64,000 nt of DNA, from the NCBI GenBank assembly GCA_030123625.1, contig CP126121.1:3326179-3390178 (forward strand), read 5' to 3'. The translations under genes were made by a program, and so were the position numbers. The DNA is from Nitrospira sp. Lineage in GTDB: Bacteria; Nitrospirota; Nitrospiria; Nitrospirales; Nitrospiraceae. Under the pieces are notes generated by a model, which made no database searches, was not told the DNA's origin, and saw only the letters and a program-made list of their open reading frames with translations. Below, one piece after another: positions 9,519 through 21,120 of this stretch. The first letter of the stretch is position 1. Each line of letters opens with the position of its first letter.

Positions 9519-11003
9519 ATGTCCCTTCATAAACTGACTCTTTTCGAGCTTCAGAAACAATTCAGGGCAGGGGAAGTGACGGCGACGGAAATCGTGCACG
9601 CCTACTTCCTGCGTATCAATCAAGTAGAGCCCAAGGTGAAGGCCTTCGTCACACAAACGAAAGAGTCGGCATCCCTACAGGCGGAGGCTTTAGACCGGAA
9701 GCTCAAGGAATGGAGGAAGACCAAGCCTCTTACCGGAATGCCTCTTGCCATCAAGGATAATATCTGCACGGACGGTGTTCACACGACCTGCAGCTCTCGA
9801 ATGTTGCAGAATTTCATCCCCCCTTACGATGCGACGACCGTCGCCAAGTTGCGGACGCAAGAGTACATTCTGTTGGGCAAGACGAATTTAGATGAATTCG
9901 CGATGGGATCGTCAACGGAAAATTCCGCGTTCGGCCCAAGCCGAAATCCCTGGAATCTGCATTGTGTTCCAGGAGGATCAAGCGGAGGGTCTGCTGCGGC
10001 GGTGGCGGCGGAGGAATGTGTGGCGGCACTCGGTTCAGACACAGGCGGGTCCATCAGGCAGCCGGCAGCCTTCTGTGGCGTAGTGGGACTGAAGCCGACC
10101 TACGGGCGGGTCTCGAGATATGGCCTGGTCGCGTTCGCCTCCTCGCTGGATCAAATCGGGCCGATTACGAAAGACGTGGCTGATGCGGCATTTCTTCTGC
10201 AGGCTATTGCCGGTCATGATCCGATGGATTCCACGTCGATCGACCGTTCCGTGCCGGATTACATGAAAGCGCTGCAAAAACGAAATCTCAAATCTCTGAA
10301 GATCGGTGTACCGGTCGAATTTTTTACCGAAGGTCTCGACCCGGACGTCGAGCAGGCCGTCAGAGCGGCCATTGAGGAGTTGAAGAATCTTGGAGCTGAG
10401 ATCAGGGAAATCCGTCTGCCAAGCACCGGCGCGGCTGTCGCTGTGTACTATGTGATCGCGACGGCGGAAGCCAGCTCGAATCTCGCCCGCTTCGACGGGG
10501 TGAAGTTCGGTTTCCGTGCCAAGGAATCCAAAGATCTCCTCGAACTCTACATGAAGACGCGGCAGGAAGGATTCGGACCGGAAGTGAAGCGTCGGATCAT
10601 GCTGGGAACCTATGTCCTCAGTGCCGGCTATTACGATGCCTATTATGGGAAGGCTCAAGCCGTTCGAACGTTGGTGTGCCAGGATTTCACGACCGCGTTC
10701 AAAGAAGTGGATCTGATCGTGACTCCGGCCACGCCCACGCCCGCCTTCAAGCTTGGTGAAAAGAGCGAAGATCCTCTACAGATGTACCTCTCCGATATTT
10801 TTACGATCTCGGTCAATCTCGCCGGTTTACCGGCGATCGCTCTGCCTTGCGGCTTCAGCAAAACAGGGCTTCCCATTGGCGTACAGCTGATCGGCCGAGC
10901 CTTTGAGGAAGAGACGGTGCTTCGGGCCGCCCATGCCTATGAGCAATCGACACAATGGCATCTTAGAAAGGCGCTGATACGGTCGGGAGTGATTGAGAGA
11001 TGA
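9519..11003 (+). CDS. gatA: Asp/Glu-tRNA amidotransferase subunit A
   Basis: GatA is the amidase subunit that releases ammonia from glutamine for GatB. The amidase-signature Ser-Ser-Lys triad is visible: Lys in [13 protein letters not shown], and the Gly/Ser-rich stretch with the two serines ([14 protein letters not shown], then [12 protein letters not shown]). The protein is 494 aa, of normal length. The C-terminal motif [18 protein letters not shown] is typical. DUF948 and ytxH genes are inserted between gatA and gatB. Confidence 0.97.
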   Translation: MSLHKLTLFELQKQFRAGEVTATEIVHAYFLRINQVEPKVKAFVTQTKESASLQAEALDRKLKEWRKTKPLTGMPLAIKDNICTDGVHTTCSSRMLQNFIPPYDATTVAKLRTQEYILLGKTNLDEFAMGSSTENSAFGPSRNPWNLHCVPGGSSGGSAAAVAAEECVAALGSDTGGSIRQPAAFCGVVGLKPTYGRVSRYGLVAFASSLDQIGPITKDVADAAFLLQAIAGHDPMDSTSIDRSVPDYMKALQKRNLKSLKIGVPVEFFTEGLDPDVEQAVRAAIEELKNLGAEIREIRLPSTGAAVAVYYVIATAEASSNLARFDGVKFGFRAKESKDLLELYMKTRQEGFGPEVKRRIMLGTYVLSAGYYDAYYGKAQAVRTLVCQDFTTAFKEVDLIVTPATPTPAFKLGEKSEDPLQMYLSDIFTISVNLAGLPAIALPCGFSKTGLPIGVQLIGRAFEEETVLRAAHAYEQSTQWHLRKALIRSGVIER

Positions 11004-11037
11004 TAGTGATGATGGAAGACCAGGAGGATTGGCAACT

Positions 11038-11445
11038 ATGACGATCGTTGAAATTGCTGCGCTCCTCGTGGCCGTGGCATTTGCGGTGTTGGTCGGGTAT
11101 CTCGTGCCGGTCTTGATGCAAATCCGCAAAACGGTGGCCGAGTCCGAACAGCTCCTGTCGAAGATGAATGCCGAGATTCCCCCACTCGTGGCGGAACTTC
11201 GGTCCATGAGCCAGAACTTGAGCGATGTGACGAACCAGGCACGTGAGGGAGTAGAACATGCGGCTGTGTTGCTTCACGCGGTGGGGGAAGTCGGCGAATC
11301 GGTGCAACACGTCCATAATGTTGTTCGTGGATCGGGCGGCACGCTCTTGAGCAATGTGGTCAGCATGGTTGCGGGCTTCAAGGCGGCCACCAAAGTCGTA
11401 CGAGAACGAATGAGACAAGAAGGAGGAACACACAATGGCGGATGA
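11038..11445 (+). CDS. DUF948 domain membrane-anchored protein
   Basis: A 135-residue protein from the ATG at 11038, which has a strong AGGAGG ribosome site at 11022-11027; the open frame begins 45 bases earlier. One N-terminal transmembrane helix (residues about 4-26, IAALLVAVAFAVLVGYLVPVL) is followed by a helical, probably coiled-coil domain (KTVAESEQLLSKMN, MSQNLSDVTNQAREGVE). This matches the DUF948 family. It overlaps the start of the YtxH-like gene by 11 bases, and the two families are often adjacent and thought to act at the membrane in stress or envelope maintenance; no reaction is known. Confidence 0.8.
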   Translation: MTIVEIAALLVAVAFAVLVGYLVPVLMQIRKTVAESEQLLSKMNAEIPPLVAELRSMSQNLSDVTNQAREGVEHAAVLLHAVGEVGESVQHVHNVVRGSGGTLLSNVVSMVAGFKAATKVVRERMRQEGGTHNGG

Positions 11446-11758
11446 ACGTGGAACATCGGCGGCGATCTTTTTGGCGTTTCTGAGCGGTGCAGCGATGGGT
11501 GCCGTGGCTGCGCTGTTGTTGGCGCCTCAATCAGGAAGCGAATCGCGCGACCAACTCCGGGGTTATGCCCGCCGTGCGGAAAGCGATCTGCGAGACCTTG
11601 CGGGACGGGCCGGTGAGGCATTTGAAGAAGTCGTCGATCAGGGCAAGGAGTTTGTCGAAACGAAACGGTCGGTTCTGCGGGAGGCATTCGATGCGGGACG
11701 CGAAGCCGTGAAGCGCGAACGCGGCCGCATCCACGACGAGGGGGCTGATCGAGGATGA
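11435..11758 (+). CDS. YtxH domain-containing protein
   Basis: A 107-residue protein with one N-terminal glycine-rich membrane helix (about residues 9-29, [23 protein letters not shown]), the signature of YtxH/gas-vesicle-GvpP-like proteins. A charged helical tail follows ([22 protein letters not shown]). It begins inside the DUF948 gene and its stop overlaps the gatB start by 4 bases (ATGA at 11755), so it is translationally coupled to both. The function is unknown; a membrane-associated, stress-related role is inferred from the family. Confidence 0.82.
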   Translation: MADERGTSAAIFLAFLSGAAMGAVAALLLAPQSGSESRDQLRGYARRAESDLRDLAGRAGEAFEEVVDQGKEFVETKRSVLREAFDAGREAVKRERGRIHDEGADRG

Positions 11759-13181
11759 TCCTTGAGACGGTCATCGGAGTGGAGGTCCACGCCCAATTGC
11801 GGACCAACTCCAAGATGTTCTGCGGGTGCGGTACGGCATTCGGTCTGCCGGCCAACAGCCGGACCTGTCCTGTTTGTCTCGGTCTGCCGGGCAGTTTGCC
11901 GGTTATCAATCGAACGGCGGTCGAAATGGCGGTTCGTGCAGGCTTGGCGCTGAACTGTACGATTGCGAGGAACAATCAATTCGCAAGGAAGAACTATTTC
12001 TACCCGGATTTACCCAAAGGGTATCAGATTTCCCAATATGAATCCCCGATTTGCCAGCATGGGTGGATTGAGATTCGCGGTAGTAGCGGGACAAAACACA
12101 TCCGCATCCGTCGCGCGCATTTGGAAGAGGATGCAGGGAAAAACATTCATGAGACCGGTACTAGCGCGAGTCGAGTAGATCTGAACCGCGCCGGCACGCC
12201 GCTGTTGGAAATCGTGACGGAACCGGACATGCGTTCGGCTGACGAGGTGGTGGCCTATCTCAAAGGACTCCGGGATATCCTCATGTACCTTGACGTCTGC
12301 GACGGGAATATGGACGAGGGAAGCTTTCGGTGCGAACCGAACCTGTCGCTGCGCCCGTCGGGGCAGCAGGAATTTGGGACGAAAGTCGAGCTGAAGAACA
12401 TCAACTCCTTCAAGTATGTGAAGGATGCGGTCGAATATGAGATCAAACGGCAGACCAAAGTATTGAATGAAGGAGGCAAGATTCGCCAGGAAACGAGGCT
12501 CTGGAACATCGAACGTGGTGAAACGGCGGTCATGCGTTCCAAGGAAGAAGCCCATGACTATCGGTACTTCCCCGACCCTGATCTGGTGCCGTTAAAGTTG
12601 GACAATGCGTGGATCGAAGGGTTCCGTGCCAACTTACCCGAACTGCCGGCTGTGCGGACGAAGCGATTCGTGTCGGACTATGGGTTGCCCGAATATGATG
12701 CCACCGTTTTGACGGCTTCGAAGGGCATGGCGGATTACTTTGAAGTTTGCGCGAAGCAGTTCAATCAACCCAAGACGGTGAGTAATTGGGTGATGGGAGA
12801 GTTGATGAGAGAGTTGAACAATTCCGGGATGGATATTTCAGCGTCGCCCATCACACCTGAACGGCTGGTGAGCCTTTTGCAGATGGTGGACCAAGGGACC
12901 ATCAGTTTGAAAGTCGCCCGTGAAATCTTTCCGGAACTCTATAGCAGTGAGAAGGCTCCCGATCAGATTGTTCGGGAAAAAGGATTGACGCAGATTTCTG
13001 ACGAAGGGGCGCTAGGGAAGATCATCGAAGAGGTCCTTGGCAAGAATCCTGGGCAAGTTGCGCAGTTCAAGGAAGGCAAACAACAAGTATTGGGTTTCCT
13101 TGTCGGACAGGTGATGAAGGTGAGCGGAGGAAAAGCGAATCCGGCAAAGGTGAATGAGTTATTGAAGAAGAAGTTGGGGTG

Positions 13182-13182
<1 letters not shown>
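11755..13182 (+). CDS. gatB: Asp/Glu-tRNA amidotransferase subunit B
   Basis: GatB phosphorylates or activates the acyl group of mischarged Asp-tRNA-Asn or Glu-tRNA-Gln and transfers ammonia from GatA. The catalytic cradle shows [14 protein letters not shown] at the N-terminus, the zinc cysteines (FCGCG and CPVC), [16 protein letters not shown] and HLEEDAGK. The C-terminal helical and YqeY-like tail covers about residues 330-475 and ends [14 protein letters not shown]. The length of 475 aa is normal. Confidence 0.97.
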
Positions 13183-14687
<1,505 letters not shown>

Positions 14688-14713
14688 CGGGTTCATAGTC
14701 GGCGGATGGGAAG

Positions 14714-15073
14714 ATGATCATCAAACAGAATCGTGGACGGCAGTGGCTGAAATGGCGGCAGCGGGTACTTATCATTATGCAAGTGATCGGCACAGGTGGC
14801 TGCGTATGGCTATTCGTAGCCTTGTTTTCAGGAGAAATGGGCCTGACTCGATATCTTTCGATGCGCGATCACGCCAGGAATTTGGAACAAGAACTCTCGG
14901 CTATACGCCGGGAAAATGCCACCTTGCAGCAAGATATTACCCGTCTTCAGCATGACCCTGCCAAAATCGAGCAGTTGGCTCGAGAGCAGTTAGGCTATGT
15001 GCGCAAGGGTGAAACCGTGTATCAACTGGCGCCGAATCCTGAAAAAAAACGACAGCCCTTTTCAAAGCCATGA
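14714..15073 (+). CDS. ftsB: Septum formation initiator, FtsB/DivIC family
   Basis: A small bitopic cell-division protein of 119 aa. One transmembrane helix (about residues 18-40) is followed by a periplasmic coiled coil (HARNLEQELSAIRRENATLQ, QQDITRLQHDPAKIEQLAR) ending in the family signature AREQLGYVRKGETVYQL. FtsB links FtsL and FtsQ in the divisome. Its stop overlaps the era start by 4 bases (ATGA at 15070). The gene next to enolase is a classic bacterial arrangement and supports the assignment. Confidence 0.9.
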   Translation: MIIKQNRGRQWLKWRQRVLIIMQVIGTGGCVWLFVALFSGEMGLTRYLSMRDHARNLEQELSAIRRENATLQQDITRLQHDPAKIEQLAREQLGYVRKGETVYQLAPNPEKKRQPFSKP

Positions 15074-15954
15074 AATTTGGAACAGTGGCCATCATTGGCC
15101 GGTCCAATGTCGGTAAGTCGACGCTGCTCAATCGTCTGCTCGGCGAAAAAATTTCGATTGTGTCGAGTAAACCTCAGACCACAAGAACCCGCATTATGGG
15201 CGTCGTGCATGTGGGAGAAGCGCAAATTGCCTTTCTCGACACGCCGGGGCTTCATAAACCCGAGCATTTGCTGAATCGCCGAATGGTGCGTACCGCCGTG
15301 GAGACTATGGAAGGTGCGGATCTGTTCTACATGCTCATGGATGCCACGAGTCTGCCGGGTCCCGGCGATCTGACCGCCGTGAAGCATATGAAGGAGGCGT
15401 TGGCCAAACAGCCCCGTCCGGTCATCCTTGTCGTTACGAAAATCGATCTTGTCAATAAGCAGAAGCTGCTTCCGGTCCTTGATCGTTACGGCAAACTCTT
15501 CGCGTGGACGGAGATCGTGCCGATTTCTGCCCAGGCCGACGACAATGTCGACCGGTTGCTGGCCGTGACGGTCCCCTATCTTCCGTCTGGGGAAGGAGCC
15601 TACGGCGACGATGTCGTGACAGACCAGACCATGCGAACGCTGGCGGCTGAGATGATCCGTGAGAAGGTGTTGCAGGAGACGGAGGAAGAAGTGCCGTATG
15701 CGGTTGCGGTCGAAATCGACGAGTTCGTCGAGCAGGGAAAATTGGCGAAGATTCGGGCGTCGATTTTGGTGGAGCGAGAGACACAGAAAGGCATCCTGAT
15801 CGGCAAACAAGGAGAGCGTTTGAAAGCGATCGGTACGCAAGCCAGATTGGATATGGAACGGTTATTCGGTATGAAAGTGTTCCTTGAACTGTGGGTGAAG
15901 GTGAAGAAGGCCTGGCGCGAGGACGAGCAGATCTTGCTGCAGTTAGGGTACTGA
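15070..15954 (+). CDS. era: GTPase Era
   Basis: A ribosome-assembly GTPase that binds the 3' end of 16S rRNA. The G1 motif is GRSNVGKST at residues 10-18, the switch region includes SSKPQTTR, G3 is DTPG, and G4 is TKID. The C-terminal KH domain has the RNA-binding loop ILIGKQGERLKAIG followed by VFLELWVKVKKAWR. At 294 aa it is of normal length. It is coupled to ftsB by a 4-base overlap and precedes mgtE by 9 bases. Confidence 0.96.
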   Translation: MKFGTVAIIGRSNVGKSTLLNRLLGEKISIVSSKPQTTRTRIMGVVHVGEAQIAFLDTPGLHKPEHLLNRRMVRTAVETMEGADLFYMLMDATSLPGPGDLTAVKHMKEALAKQPRPVILVVTKIDLVNKQKLLPVLDRYGKLFAWTEIVPISAQADDNVDRLLAVTVPYLPSGEGAYGDDVVTDQTMRTLAAEMIREKVLQETEEEVPYAVAVEIDEFVEQGKLAKIRASILVERETQKGILIGKQGERLKAIGTQARLDMERLFGMKVFLELWVKVKKAWREDEQILLQLGY

Positions 15955-15963
15955 AGAACGGGC

Positions 15964-17421
15964 ATGCAGACGGAACGACCGATAGAGCCGCGGGTACCGG
16001 ATCAGCGACCTCGTCCGTCCGAACGCGATGTGCTGCGCGAAATCTTGCGCGATCAAACCGAACGCGGACAGACGAAATCGGACATTGTGATCCAGTCGGT
16101 GCAGAAGTTACTGCGACGCGGAGCCATTACGAACCTCTCCAAGATGTTGGGACGTATGCATCCCGCGGACATTGCCAAAGTGGTGACCCATCTCTCCTCT
16201 CCGAAGGAAAAGCGTGAGATTTTTGAACTGGTCCGCGGCGAAGGCAAGCGCGGACAAGCGCTCAGTGAACTCGACGGCGAAAGCATCCAGCAAGTACTCG
16301 CGGATCTGTTGCATTCCGACATCGCATGGCTCTTGAAAGATCTTGGTCCCGACGACGTGGCGTACATTCTCGGATTCCTTCCCGAAGAGCGCAGCAAAGA
16401 AATCCTCGCTTTGATGAAAACCGAGGATTCGACCGAGGTTGCCGATATCCTGAAGTATCCGAAGGATACGGCAGGCGCGATTATGACCACGGAGTTCTTT
16501 TCCTTGCCGGAGGATGCCACGGCACAGGAAGCGATCCGTCGGTTACAGCAAGCCACCGATGCAGAAATGGTGTTTTATATTTATGTGACGGACAAAGATG
16601 ATCGCCTGGTCGGTGTCCTTTCGCTCCGACAGCTGATCACCGTCCCTCCGACAACTCCACTGAAAAATATCATGACCCGAGAGGTTATGAGTGTAGCGAT
16701 CGACATGGACCAAGAAGAAGTCGCGCGGCAGGTGGCCAGCTATAACTTGCTGGCGATTCCGGTTGTGGAACGGGACGGCAAACTCGTGGGCATTATCACG
16801 GTTGATGACGTAGTCGATGTGATTCGGGAAGAAGCGACTGAAGACATGTTGAAGATGGCCGGGGCGATTGAAGAAGAAACGGGCTCGAAGTCTTCGAGCT
16901 TCGGTTCGGCGAAACTGCGGTTGCCATGGCTCTTCACCAACTTGGTGGGAAGCCTCTTGTCTGGGGCGATTCTTTGGTATTTTCGTTATACAATCCAGGA
17001 GGTTGTGGCGATCGTAAGTTTTATCCCCGTGATTGCGGCGATGGGCGGGAATGTGGGATTGCAGTCCTCGACGTTGATTATTCGAGGGTTAGCCACTGGT
17101 TCCGTGGAACTCACTCATGTATGGCCCGTCTTCTTTCGTGAAGCGAAGATTGGTTTGGTTATGGGACTGGCCTGCGGGGTGACACTGACACTGGTCGCCT
17201 GGGTTTTGCATCAAGGGTTTTTAGGTATGGTCGTAGGAGCTTCGCTGATCATTGCATTTTTGGTATCGACCAGCATGGCGACGATTATGCCGATTCTCCT
17301 CAAACGCGTGGGGGTCGATCCGGCCGTTGCAGCCGGTCCTTTTGTCACGACGGCTAATGACATCACCGGTATTACCATCTACCTGACTTTAGCCACTCTT
17401 TTCTTAGAGTCCCTCCGGTGA
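15964..17421 (+). CDS. mgtE: Magnesium transporter MgtE
   Basis: A Mg2+-gated magnesium channel of the inner membrane. The 485-residue protein has the expected order: a cytoplasmic N domain of helical repeats (about 35-150, MHPADIAKVVTHL, DLLHSDIAWLLKDL), a pair of CBS domains (about 150-275, MTTEFFSLPEDATAQEAI; MTREVMSVAIDMDQEEVAR), a linker helix, and five transmembrane helices from about 318 (PWLFTNLVGSLLSGAILW). The pore-region motif GGNVGLQSSTLIIRGLATG is visible. It starts 9 bases after era. Confidence 0.94.
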   Translation: MQTERPIEPRVPDQRPRPSERDVLREILRDQTERGQTKSDIVIQSVQKLLRRGAITNLSKMLGRMHPADIAKVVTHLSSPKEKREIFELVRGEGKRGQALSELDGESIQQVLADLLHSDIAWLLKDLGPDDVAYILGFLPEERSKEILALMKTEDSTEVADILKYPKDTAGAIMTTEFFSLPEDATAQEAIRRLQQATDAEMVFYIYVTDKDDRLVGVLSLRQLITVPPTTPLKNIMTREVMSVAIDMDQEEVARQVASYNLLAIPVVERDGKLVGIITVDDVVDVIREEATEDMLKMAGAIEEETGSKSSSFGSAKLRLPWLFTNLVGSLLSGAILWYFRYTIQEVVAIVSFIPVIAAMGGNVGLQSSTLIIRGLATGSVELTHVWPVFFREAKIGLVMGLACGVTLTLVAWVLHQGFLGMVVGASLIIAFLVSTSMATIMPILLKRVGVDPAVAAGPFVTTANDITGITIYLTLATLFLESLR

Positions 17422-17474
17422 CAGGGACTGATGCATCCACAACGCTTCTATCGCGGTAGGGAAGGGAGAAAGTC

Positions 17475-18233
17475 GTGTCTCTGGTAAAGACGACGGCGAT
17501 CATCTTGCGGAGCCGTAAGTGGGGCGAAGCCGATCGGATCATCACCTTCTATTCGAAGGATCTGGGTAAAATCCGAGGCGTAGCTCGTGGTGCCCGTCGT
17601 CAAAAAAGCCGCTTCGGGGGGGCGATCGAGCCGTTCAGTGTGTGTCGCCTGAACCTATTTGAAAAAACAGGGGATTCCCTGTTTCGCATTTCGCATGTCG
17701 ATCTAGTACGGTCTTCTCAAGTGCTGCGGGAAGACCTTCGCTTGATGGCCTCAGCGGCACGGATGGTCAATGTCGTCGCAGCGATCACTCCGGATGGAGA
17801 TCCGGACCCGCTCTTGTTTGATACGCTGGAGCAAGGCCTTGCCTCGCTCCATGAAAGTGAAGATTCGACCTTTACGGCGCTCCTCTTTCAGATCAGACTA
17901 CTCGGGTTGACGGGGTTTCGTCCGCAGACCGATCATTGCGCTGCCTGTGGGAAAATGCATTTCGTCGGGGAGCCTCAATTTTCCCCGATCGCTGGAGGCC
18001 TTGTGTGTCTGACTTGTGCCGCACGTCAACGAGTTCGATGTGTCGCATTCTCCCGGGGCAGTTTTTTGTTTCTCCAACAAGCCATTCGGCTAGCTCCTAC
18101 GCTACTCAAGCGGTTGCGAGCTACGGGGCAAGTGCGGAATGAAGTGGAGGAAGCGATCGAGAGATATGTCACGGTTGTTGCCGGGAAACGGCTACCACCG
18201 ATTGACTTCCTGTCGCCCGCATTGCCAGGATGA
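17475..18233 (+). CDS. recO: DNA repair protein RecO
   Basis: RecO helps load RecA on SSB-coated DNA in the RecFOR pathway. The GTG start at 17475 follows a GGGAG ribosome site. The N-terminal OB fold (MSLVKTTAIILRSRKWGEADRI) and RGVARGARRQKSRFGG are typical, and the C-terminal zinc finger shows CAACG and CLTCA pairs near residues 156 and 178. The length of 252 aa is normal. recO downstream of era is a frequent bacterial neighbourhood. Confidence 0.93.
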   Translation: MSLVKTTAIILRSRKWGEADRIITFYSKDLGKIRGVARGARRQKSRFGGAIEPFSVCRLNLFEKTGDSLFRISHVDLVRSSQVLREDLRLMASAARMVNVVAAITPDGDPDPLLFDTLEQGLASLHESEDSTFTALLFQIRLLGLTGFRPQTDHCAACGKMHFVGEPQFSPIAGGLVCLTCAARQRVRCVAFSRGSFLFLQQAIRLAPTLLKRLRATGQVRNEVEEAIERYVTVVAGKRLPPIDFLSPALPG

Positions 18234-18258
18234 GCCAGGCAGGATGAAAGGCGCAAAC

Positions 18259-18615
18259 ATGGCAGCTCCCTCTCTGGAACCGCGGGATATGGAATGGCTC
18301 GACAAGGGAGTGCTCGGAATCCAGTGGAGTGATGGCCACAAGAGCATCTATTCAGTTCGTTATTTGCGGCAGCACTGTCCCTGCGCCGCCTGTGTCGATG
18401 AGTGGACAGGCGAGCGGCGTCTTAAATCCGAGGATATACCGATCTTAATTATGCTCCAGGATATCGAGTCGGTGGGACGCTACGCGTTCCAGTTCAAATG
18501 GAGCGACGGCCATGATACTGGTATCTATTCTTATTCATTGCTAAGAAAATTGTGCCAGTGCGACATCTGCCAGCCGGTGAAGCCGGTTGAGCCGAAATCC
18601 CGACGGCTCATGTGA
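18259..18615 (+). CDS. DUF971 domain protein
   Basis: A small protein (118 aa from the ATG at 18259; an in-frame ATG at 18244 is equally possible) that matches the DUF971 family, related to the N-terminal domain of gamma-butyrobetaine hydroxylase. Family features visible are LGIQWSDGHKSIYSVRYLRQ, the cysteine cluster CPCAAC followed by DEWTGERRL, and a second half with RYAFQFKWSDGHDTGIYSY. Two further cysteines (CQCDIC) near the C-terminus could add a metal site. It follows recO closely; its function is unknown and iron-sulfur trafficking is only a suggestion from family associations. Confidence 0.82.
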   Translation: MAAPSLEPRDMEWLDKGVLGIQWSDGHKSIYSVRYLRQHCPCAACVDEWTGERRLKSEDIPILIMLQDIESVGRYAFQFKWSDGHDTGIYSYSLLRKLCQCDICQPVKPVEPKSRRLM

Positions 18616-18628
18616 GGCCTGGTACAAC

Positions 18629-19102
18629 ATGACCAATATTTCTGACTCTCTAAAATCCATACGGTGCATAAGCGGAGCCGCCTTAGCACTGGCGTTGATC
18701 GTAAGCTGTAAGAGCATGCCGACGCTGGAACAGCAAGAACAGCTGGTACAAGCCAATGATCTTGTGCTGGATCAAATTACCACCAGGGCAGTCGTCAATG
18801 CCTGGGGGAAACCGCCGCTTTATCACAGTGAGTTCTCTTATTTTTTCGTGATGCCGGACTTTAGTGTTATTCCTCGATCGCGGGTGGCGACAGGGGAGGC
18901 TCCGAAGGGATGGAAGTCCGGTGTGCATGCGGATGAAGGAGTGTATTTTGCATATCCTGATCGAGGTTGGCTCCTAGTATTCCTCGATGACCGCCTTGTT
19001 TATAAGGAAGCACTCAAGGCCGAGGAGTTGTATGCACTTGCAAAAGCCTGGGCCTATGAGGATCGATTTAAAACCCGGCTTGATGAAGCTTCCCGACCTT
19101 AG
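18629..19102 (+). CDS. Putative lipoprotein, unknown function
   Basis: A 157-residue product from the ATG at 18629. A hydrophobic signal (ISGAALALALIVSC) ends in a lipobox with Cys27, so it is probably lipid-anchored. The mature part is about 130 residues, with paired motifs LDQITTRAVVNAWGKPP and DRGWLLVFLDDRLVYKEAL that resemble small BamE-like or SmpA-like folds, but this is not secure. It lies 14 bases after the DUF971 gene and 15 bases before glgA, so it is probably in the same transcription unit. Confidence 0.65.
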   Translation: MTNISDSLKSIRCISGAALALALIVSCKSMPTLEQQEQLVQANDLVLDQITTRAVVNAWGKPPLYHSEFSYFFVMPDFSVIPRSRVATGEAPKGWKSGVHADEGVYFAYPDRGWLLVFLDDRLVYKEALKAEELYALAKAWAYEDRFKTRLDEASRP

Positions 19103-19117
19103 ACGTTAGCCCCCTAC

Positions 19118-20629
19118 ATGGCACCAGCATCAGAGGATGGTTTGAACATCGTGATGGCAGCCTCCGAAGCCGTCCCGTATGCCAAGACGGGCGGATTGGC
19201 CGATATGGTCGGCGCGTTGGCGATCGAGCTGACGAAATCTGGACATCATGTGACATTGCTAATCCCGTGTTATCGAGGTCGAGCAACCGGTGAAGTTCGT
19301 CAACTGACCATGCAACTTTCTATTCCAGTGGATGGAAAGCCTGTAGACGTAATGGTGGAAGAAGAGAACGTACCGGTGAGCGGCGCAGTGCATCGGTTGA
19401 GAGTGCTGTTCGTGCGGTACGATCCCTACTTTGATCGCCCCGGCCTCTACCAACAAGACCATCAGGATTATCCCGACAATCTGGAACGGTTTGTCCTATT
19501 CTGTCGTACGGTCCTCGAAATAGTGCGAGGTCTGATCGAGACGCGAGCCGAGAAGGTTGATGTGCTGCATTTGCACGATTGGCAAGTGGCCCTGTGCGCG
19601 GTGTATCTGAAAGTTCTTCCTCACGAGTATAAGGGACTTGACCAACTGAAAGTGCTCCTGACTTTGCATAACATGGGTTATCAAGGAACTTTTCCAGGAC
19701 AGGAGTTTGTGAAGACGGGGCTTCCACAATCGTTATTTTCCCCCAGCGGCCTTGAGTTCTATGGGTCGATTAACTGTCTGAAGGGCGGCATCATCTTTTC
19801 GGATGCCGTGTCCACGGTGAGTCCTACCTATGCGAAGGAGATCATGACCGCAGAATATGGGTGCGGTCTTGAAGGTGTGTTGGCAAGCCGTGCGGATGCG
19901 GTCACAGGGATTACAAATGGCATCGATGTCGTTACTTGGAATCCAGAAACCGATTCCTACCTGCCTGCGCAGTATACGGCTGCTGATTTGTCTGGAAAAC
20001 AAGCATGTAAGCGAGCGCTGCAACGCGAACTTGGACTGCCGAATCGCGATGTACCCTTATTGGCTGTGATCGGCCGGCTGACCTCCCAGAAGGGCTTTGA
20101 TCTCTTGGTAGAGGTGATTCCTGAGCTCATGTTCTTGGACATACAAATCGTAGTGCTCGGGACGGGAGATCACCAGTTGGAACAACAATTTATTGCAGCC
20201 AAAGCCGGGTATCCTCATCGCATTGGTTTATGCCTTGGCTTTGATGAAGGGCTAGCGCATCGTATTGAAGCTGGCTCGGACATGTTAATTATGCCGTCTC
20301 GCTATGAGCCCTGCGGACTAAGTCAGCTGTATAGCCTTCGATACGGCACGGTACCTATTGTGCGCCGTACCGGAGGATTGGCGGACACTGTTGTTCCATT
20401 TCGACCATCAACAGTCAAATCTAGGTGCGCTACTGGTTTCCATTTCATTGATGCTTCGACTGACTTTCTGCTCTCGGTCCTTTTGCTCTCGCTTCATGTG
20501 TACAAAGAGCGACAGACATGGCAATCCTTGATCCATACTGGAATGAAGGCCGATCTGTCCTGGGAGCGATCGGCAAAGCTGTACGTAGAATTATATCGAG
20601 GACTGCAGAGCCGAAGAAAAGAGAGCTAG
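19118..20629 (+). CDS. glgA: Glycogen synthase (ADP-glucose), GT5
   Basis: It extends alpha-1,4-glucan from ADP-glucose. The GT5 signature KTGGLADMVGALA begins at Lys23, and the C-terminal Rossmann half shows VIGRLTSQKGFDLL and the conserved acceptor/donor region MPSRYEPCGLSQLYSLRYGTVPIVRRTGGLADTV. The length of 503 aa is normal. It is the last gene of the left plus-strand run and ends tail-to-tail with a minus-strand lipoprotein gene (4-base overlap at 20626-20629). Confidence 0.95.
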   Translation: MAPASEDGLNIVMAASEAVPYAKTGGLADMVGALAIELTKSGHHVTLLIPCYRGRATGEVRQLTMQLSIPVDGKPVDVMVEEENVPVSGAVHRLRVLFVRYDPYFDRPGLYQQDHQDYPDNLERFVLFCRTVLEIVRGLIETRAEKVDVLHLHDWQVALCAVYLKVLPHEYKGLDQLKVLLTLHNMGYQGTFPGQEFVKTGLPQSLFSPSGLEFYGSINCLKGGIIFSDAVSTVSPTYAKEIMTAEYGCGLEGVLASRADAVTGITNGIDVVTWNPETDSYLPAQYTAADLSGKQACKRALQRELGLPNRDVPLLAVIGRLTSQKGFDLLVEVIPELMFLDIQIVVLGTGDHQLEQQFIAAKAGYPHRIGLCLGFDEGLAHRIEAGSDMLIMPSRYEPCGLSQLYSLRYGTVPIVRRTGGLADTVVPFRPSTVKSRCATGFHFIDASTDFLLSVLLLSLHVYKERQTWQSLIHTGMKADLSWERSAKLYVELYRGLQSRRKES

Positions 20630-21120
20630 CGGACGTTGAAGGAAACGTTGACTCCTTGCTCGATTTTTGCCAGCAAGGTCTTTGCCTTTAGAACGTAGTA
20701 AGAGCTTTCTTCCTTATGGAGCTTGATGACCGAAACCAGAAGATCACGAGCGATATCAGTCTGTCCTTGATTAAGGGCTAGTTCTCCGGTGTGTAGGGCG
20801 CAAGCAACAGCCATTGCTTCTACATCGACTGCTACCCGATTCGTTGGATTGGCCACTAGGCGCTCAAGTTGAGTCGGCAGCGGCAAGATAAACCCTTCGT
20901 TCATCTCTTGACTAGCTGAACGCAGTAACGCCAGATCTGAAGTTGCCTGGGGTAGGTCAGAGGTTGATTTACAATCAGCATAAGTCTTCCAGAGTGACAT
21001 GAAGCCGCTATTTTTTAATTCTAGCAACTGAGGTGAAGGACCGGTGGTACAACCTGAAGTGAAGACTGCTGTTCCCAGTAATCCCACCGCCAGCACGCCT
21101 CTGATCTTGTCACAGTTCAT
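20626..21120 (-). CDS. Putative lipoprotein with helical repeat-like C-terminus
   Basis: A 164-residue product whose N-terminus (RGVLAVGLLGTAVFTSGC) carries a lipobox with Cys24 and ends the signal in TSGC, so it should be lipid-anchored. The mature domain is helical (AMAVACALHTGELALNQGQ, TDIARDLLVSVIKLHKEE), resembling a TPR-like pair. It converges on glgA with a 4-base overlap, so it has its own promoter to the right in the gap before the LuxR-type gene. The function is unknown. Confidence 0.6.
   Translation of the reverse strand: MNCDKIRGVLAVGLLGTAVFTSGCTTGPSPQLLELKNSGFMSLWKTYADCKSTSDLPQATSDLALLRSASQEMNEGFILPLPTQLERLVANPTNRVAVDVEAMAVACALHTGELALNQGQTDIARDLLVSVIKLHKEESSYYVLKAKTLLAKIEQGVNVSFNVR

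Noticed and set aside
15022-15840. Long minus-strand frame opposite era (272 codons)
   Set aside because: It lies opposite a certain gene and its residue pattern is unlike any protein family.
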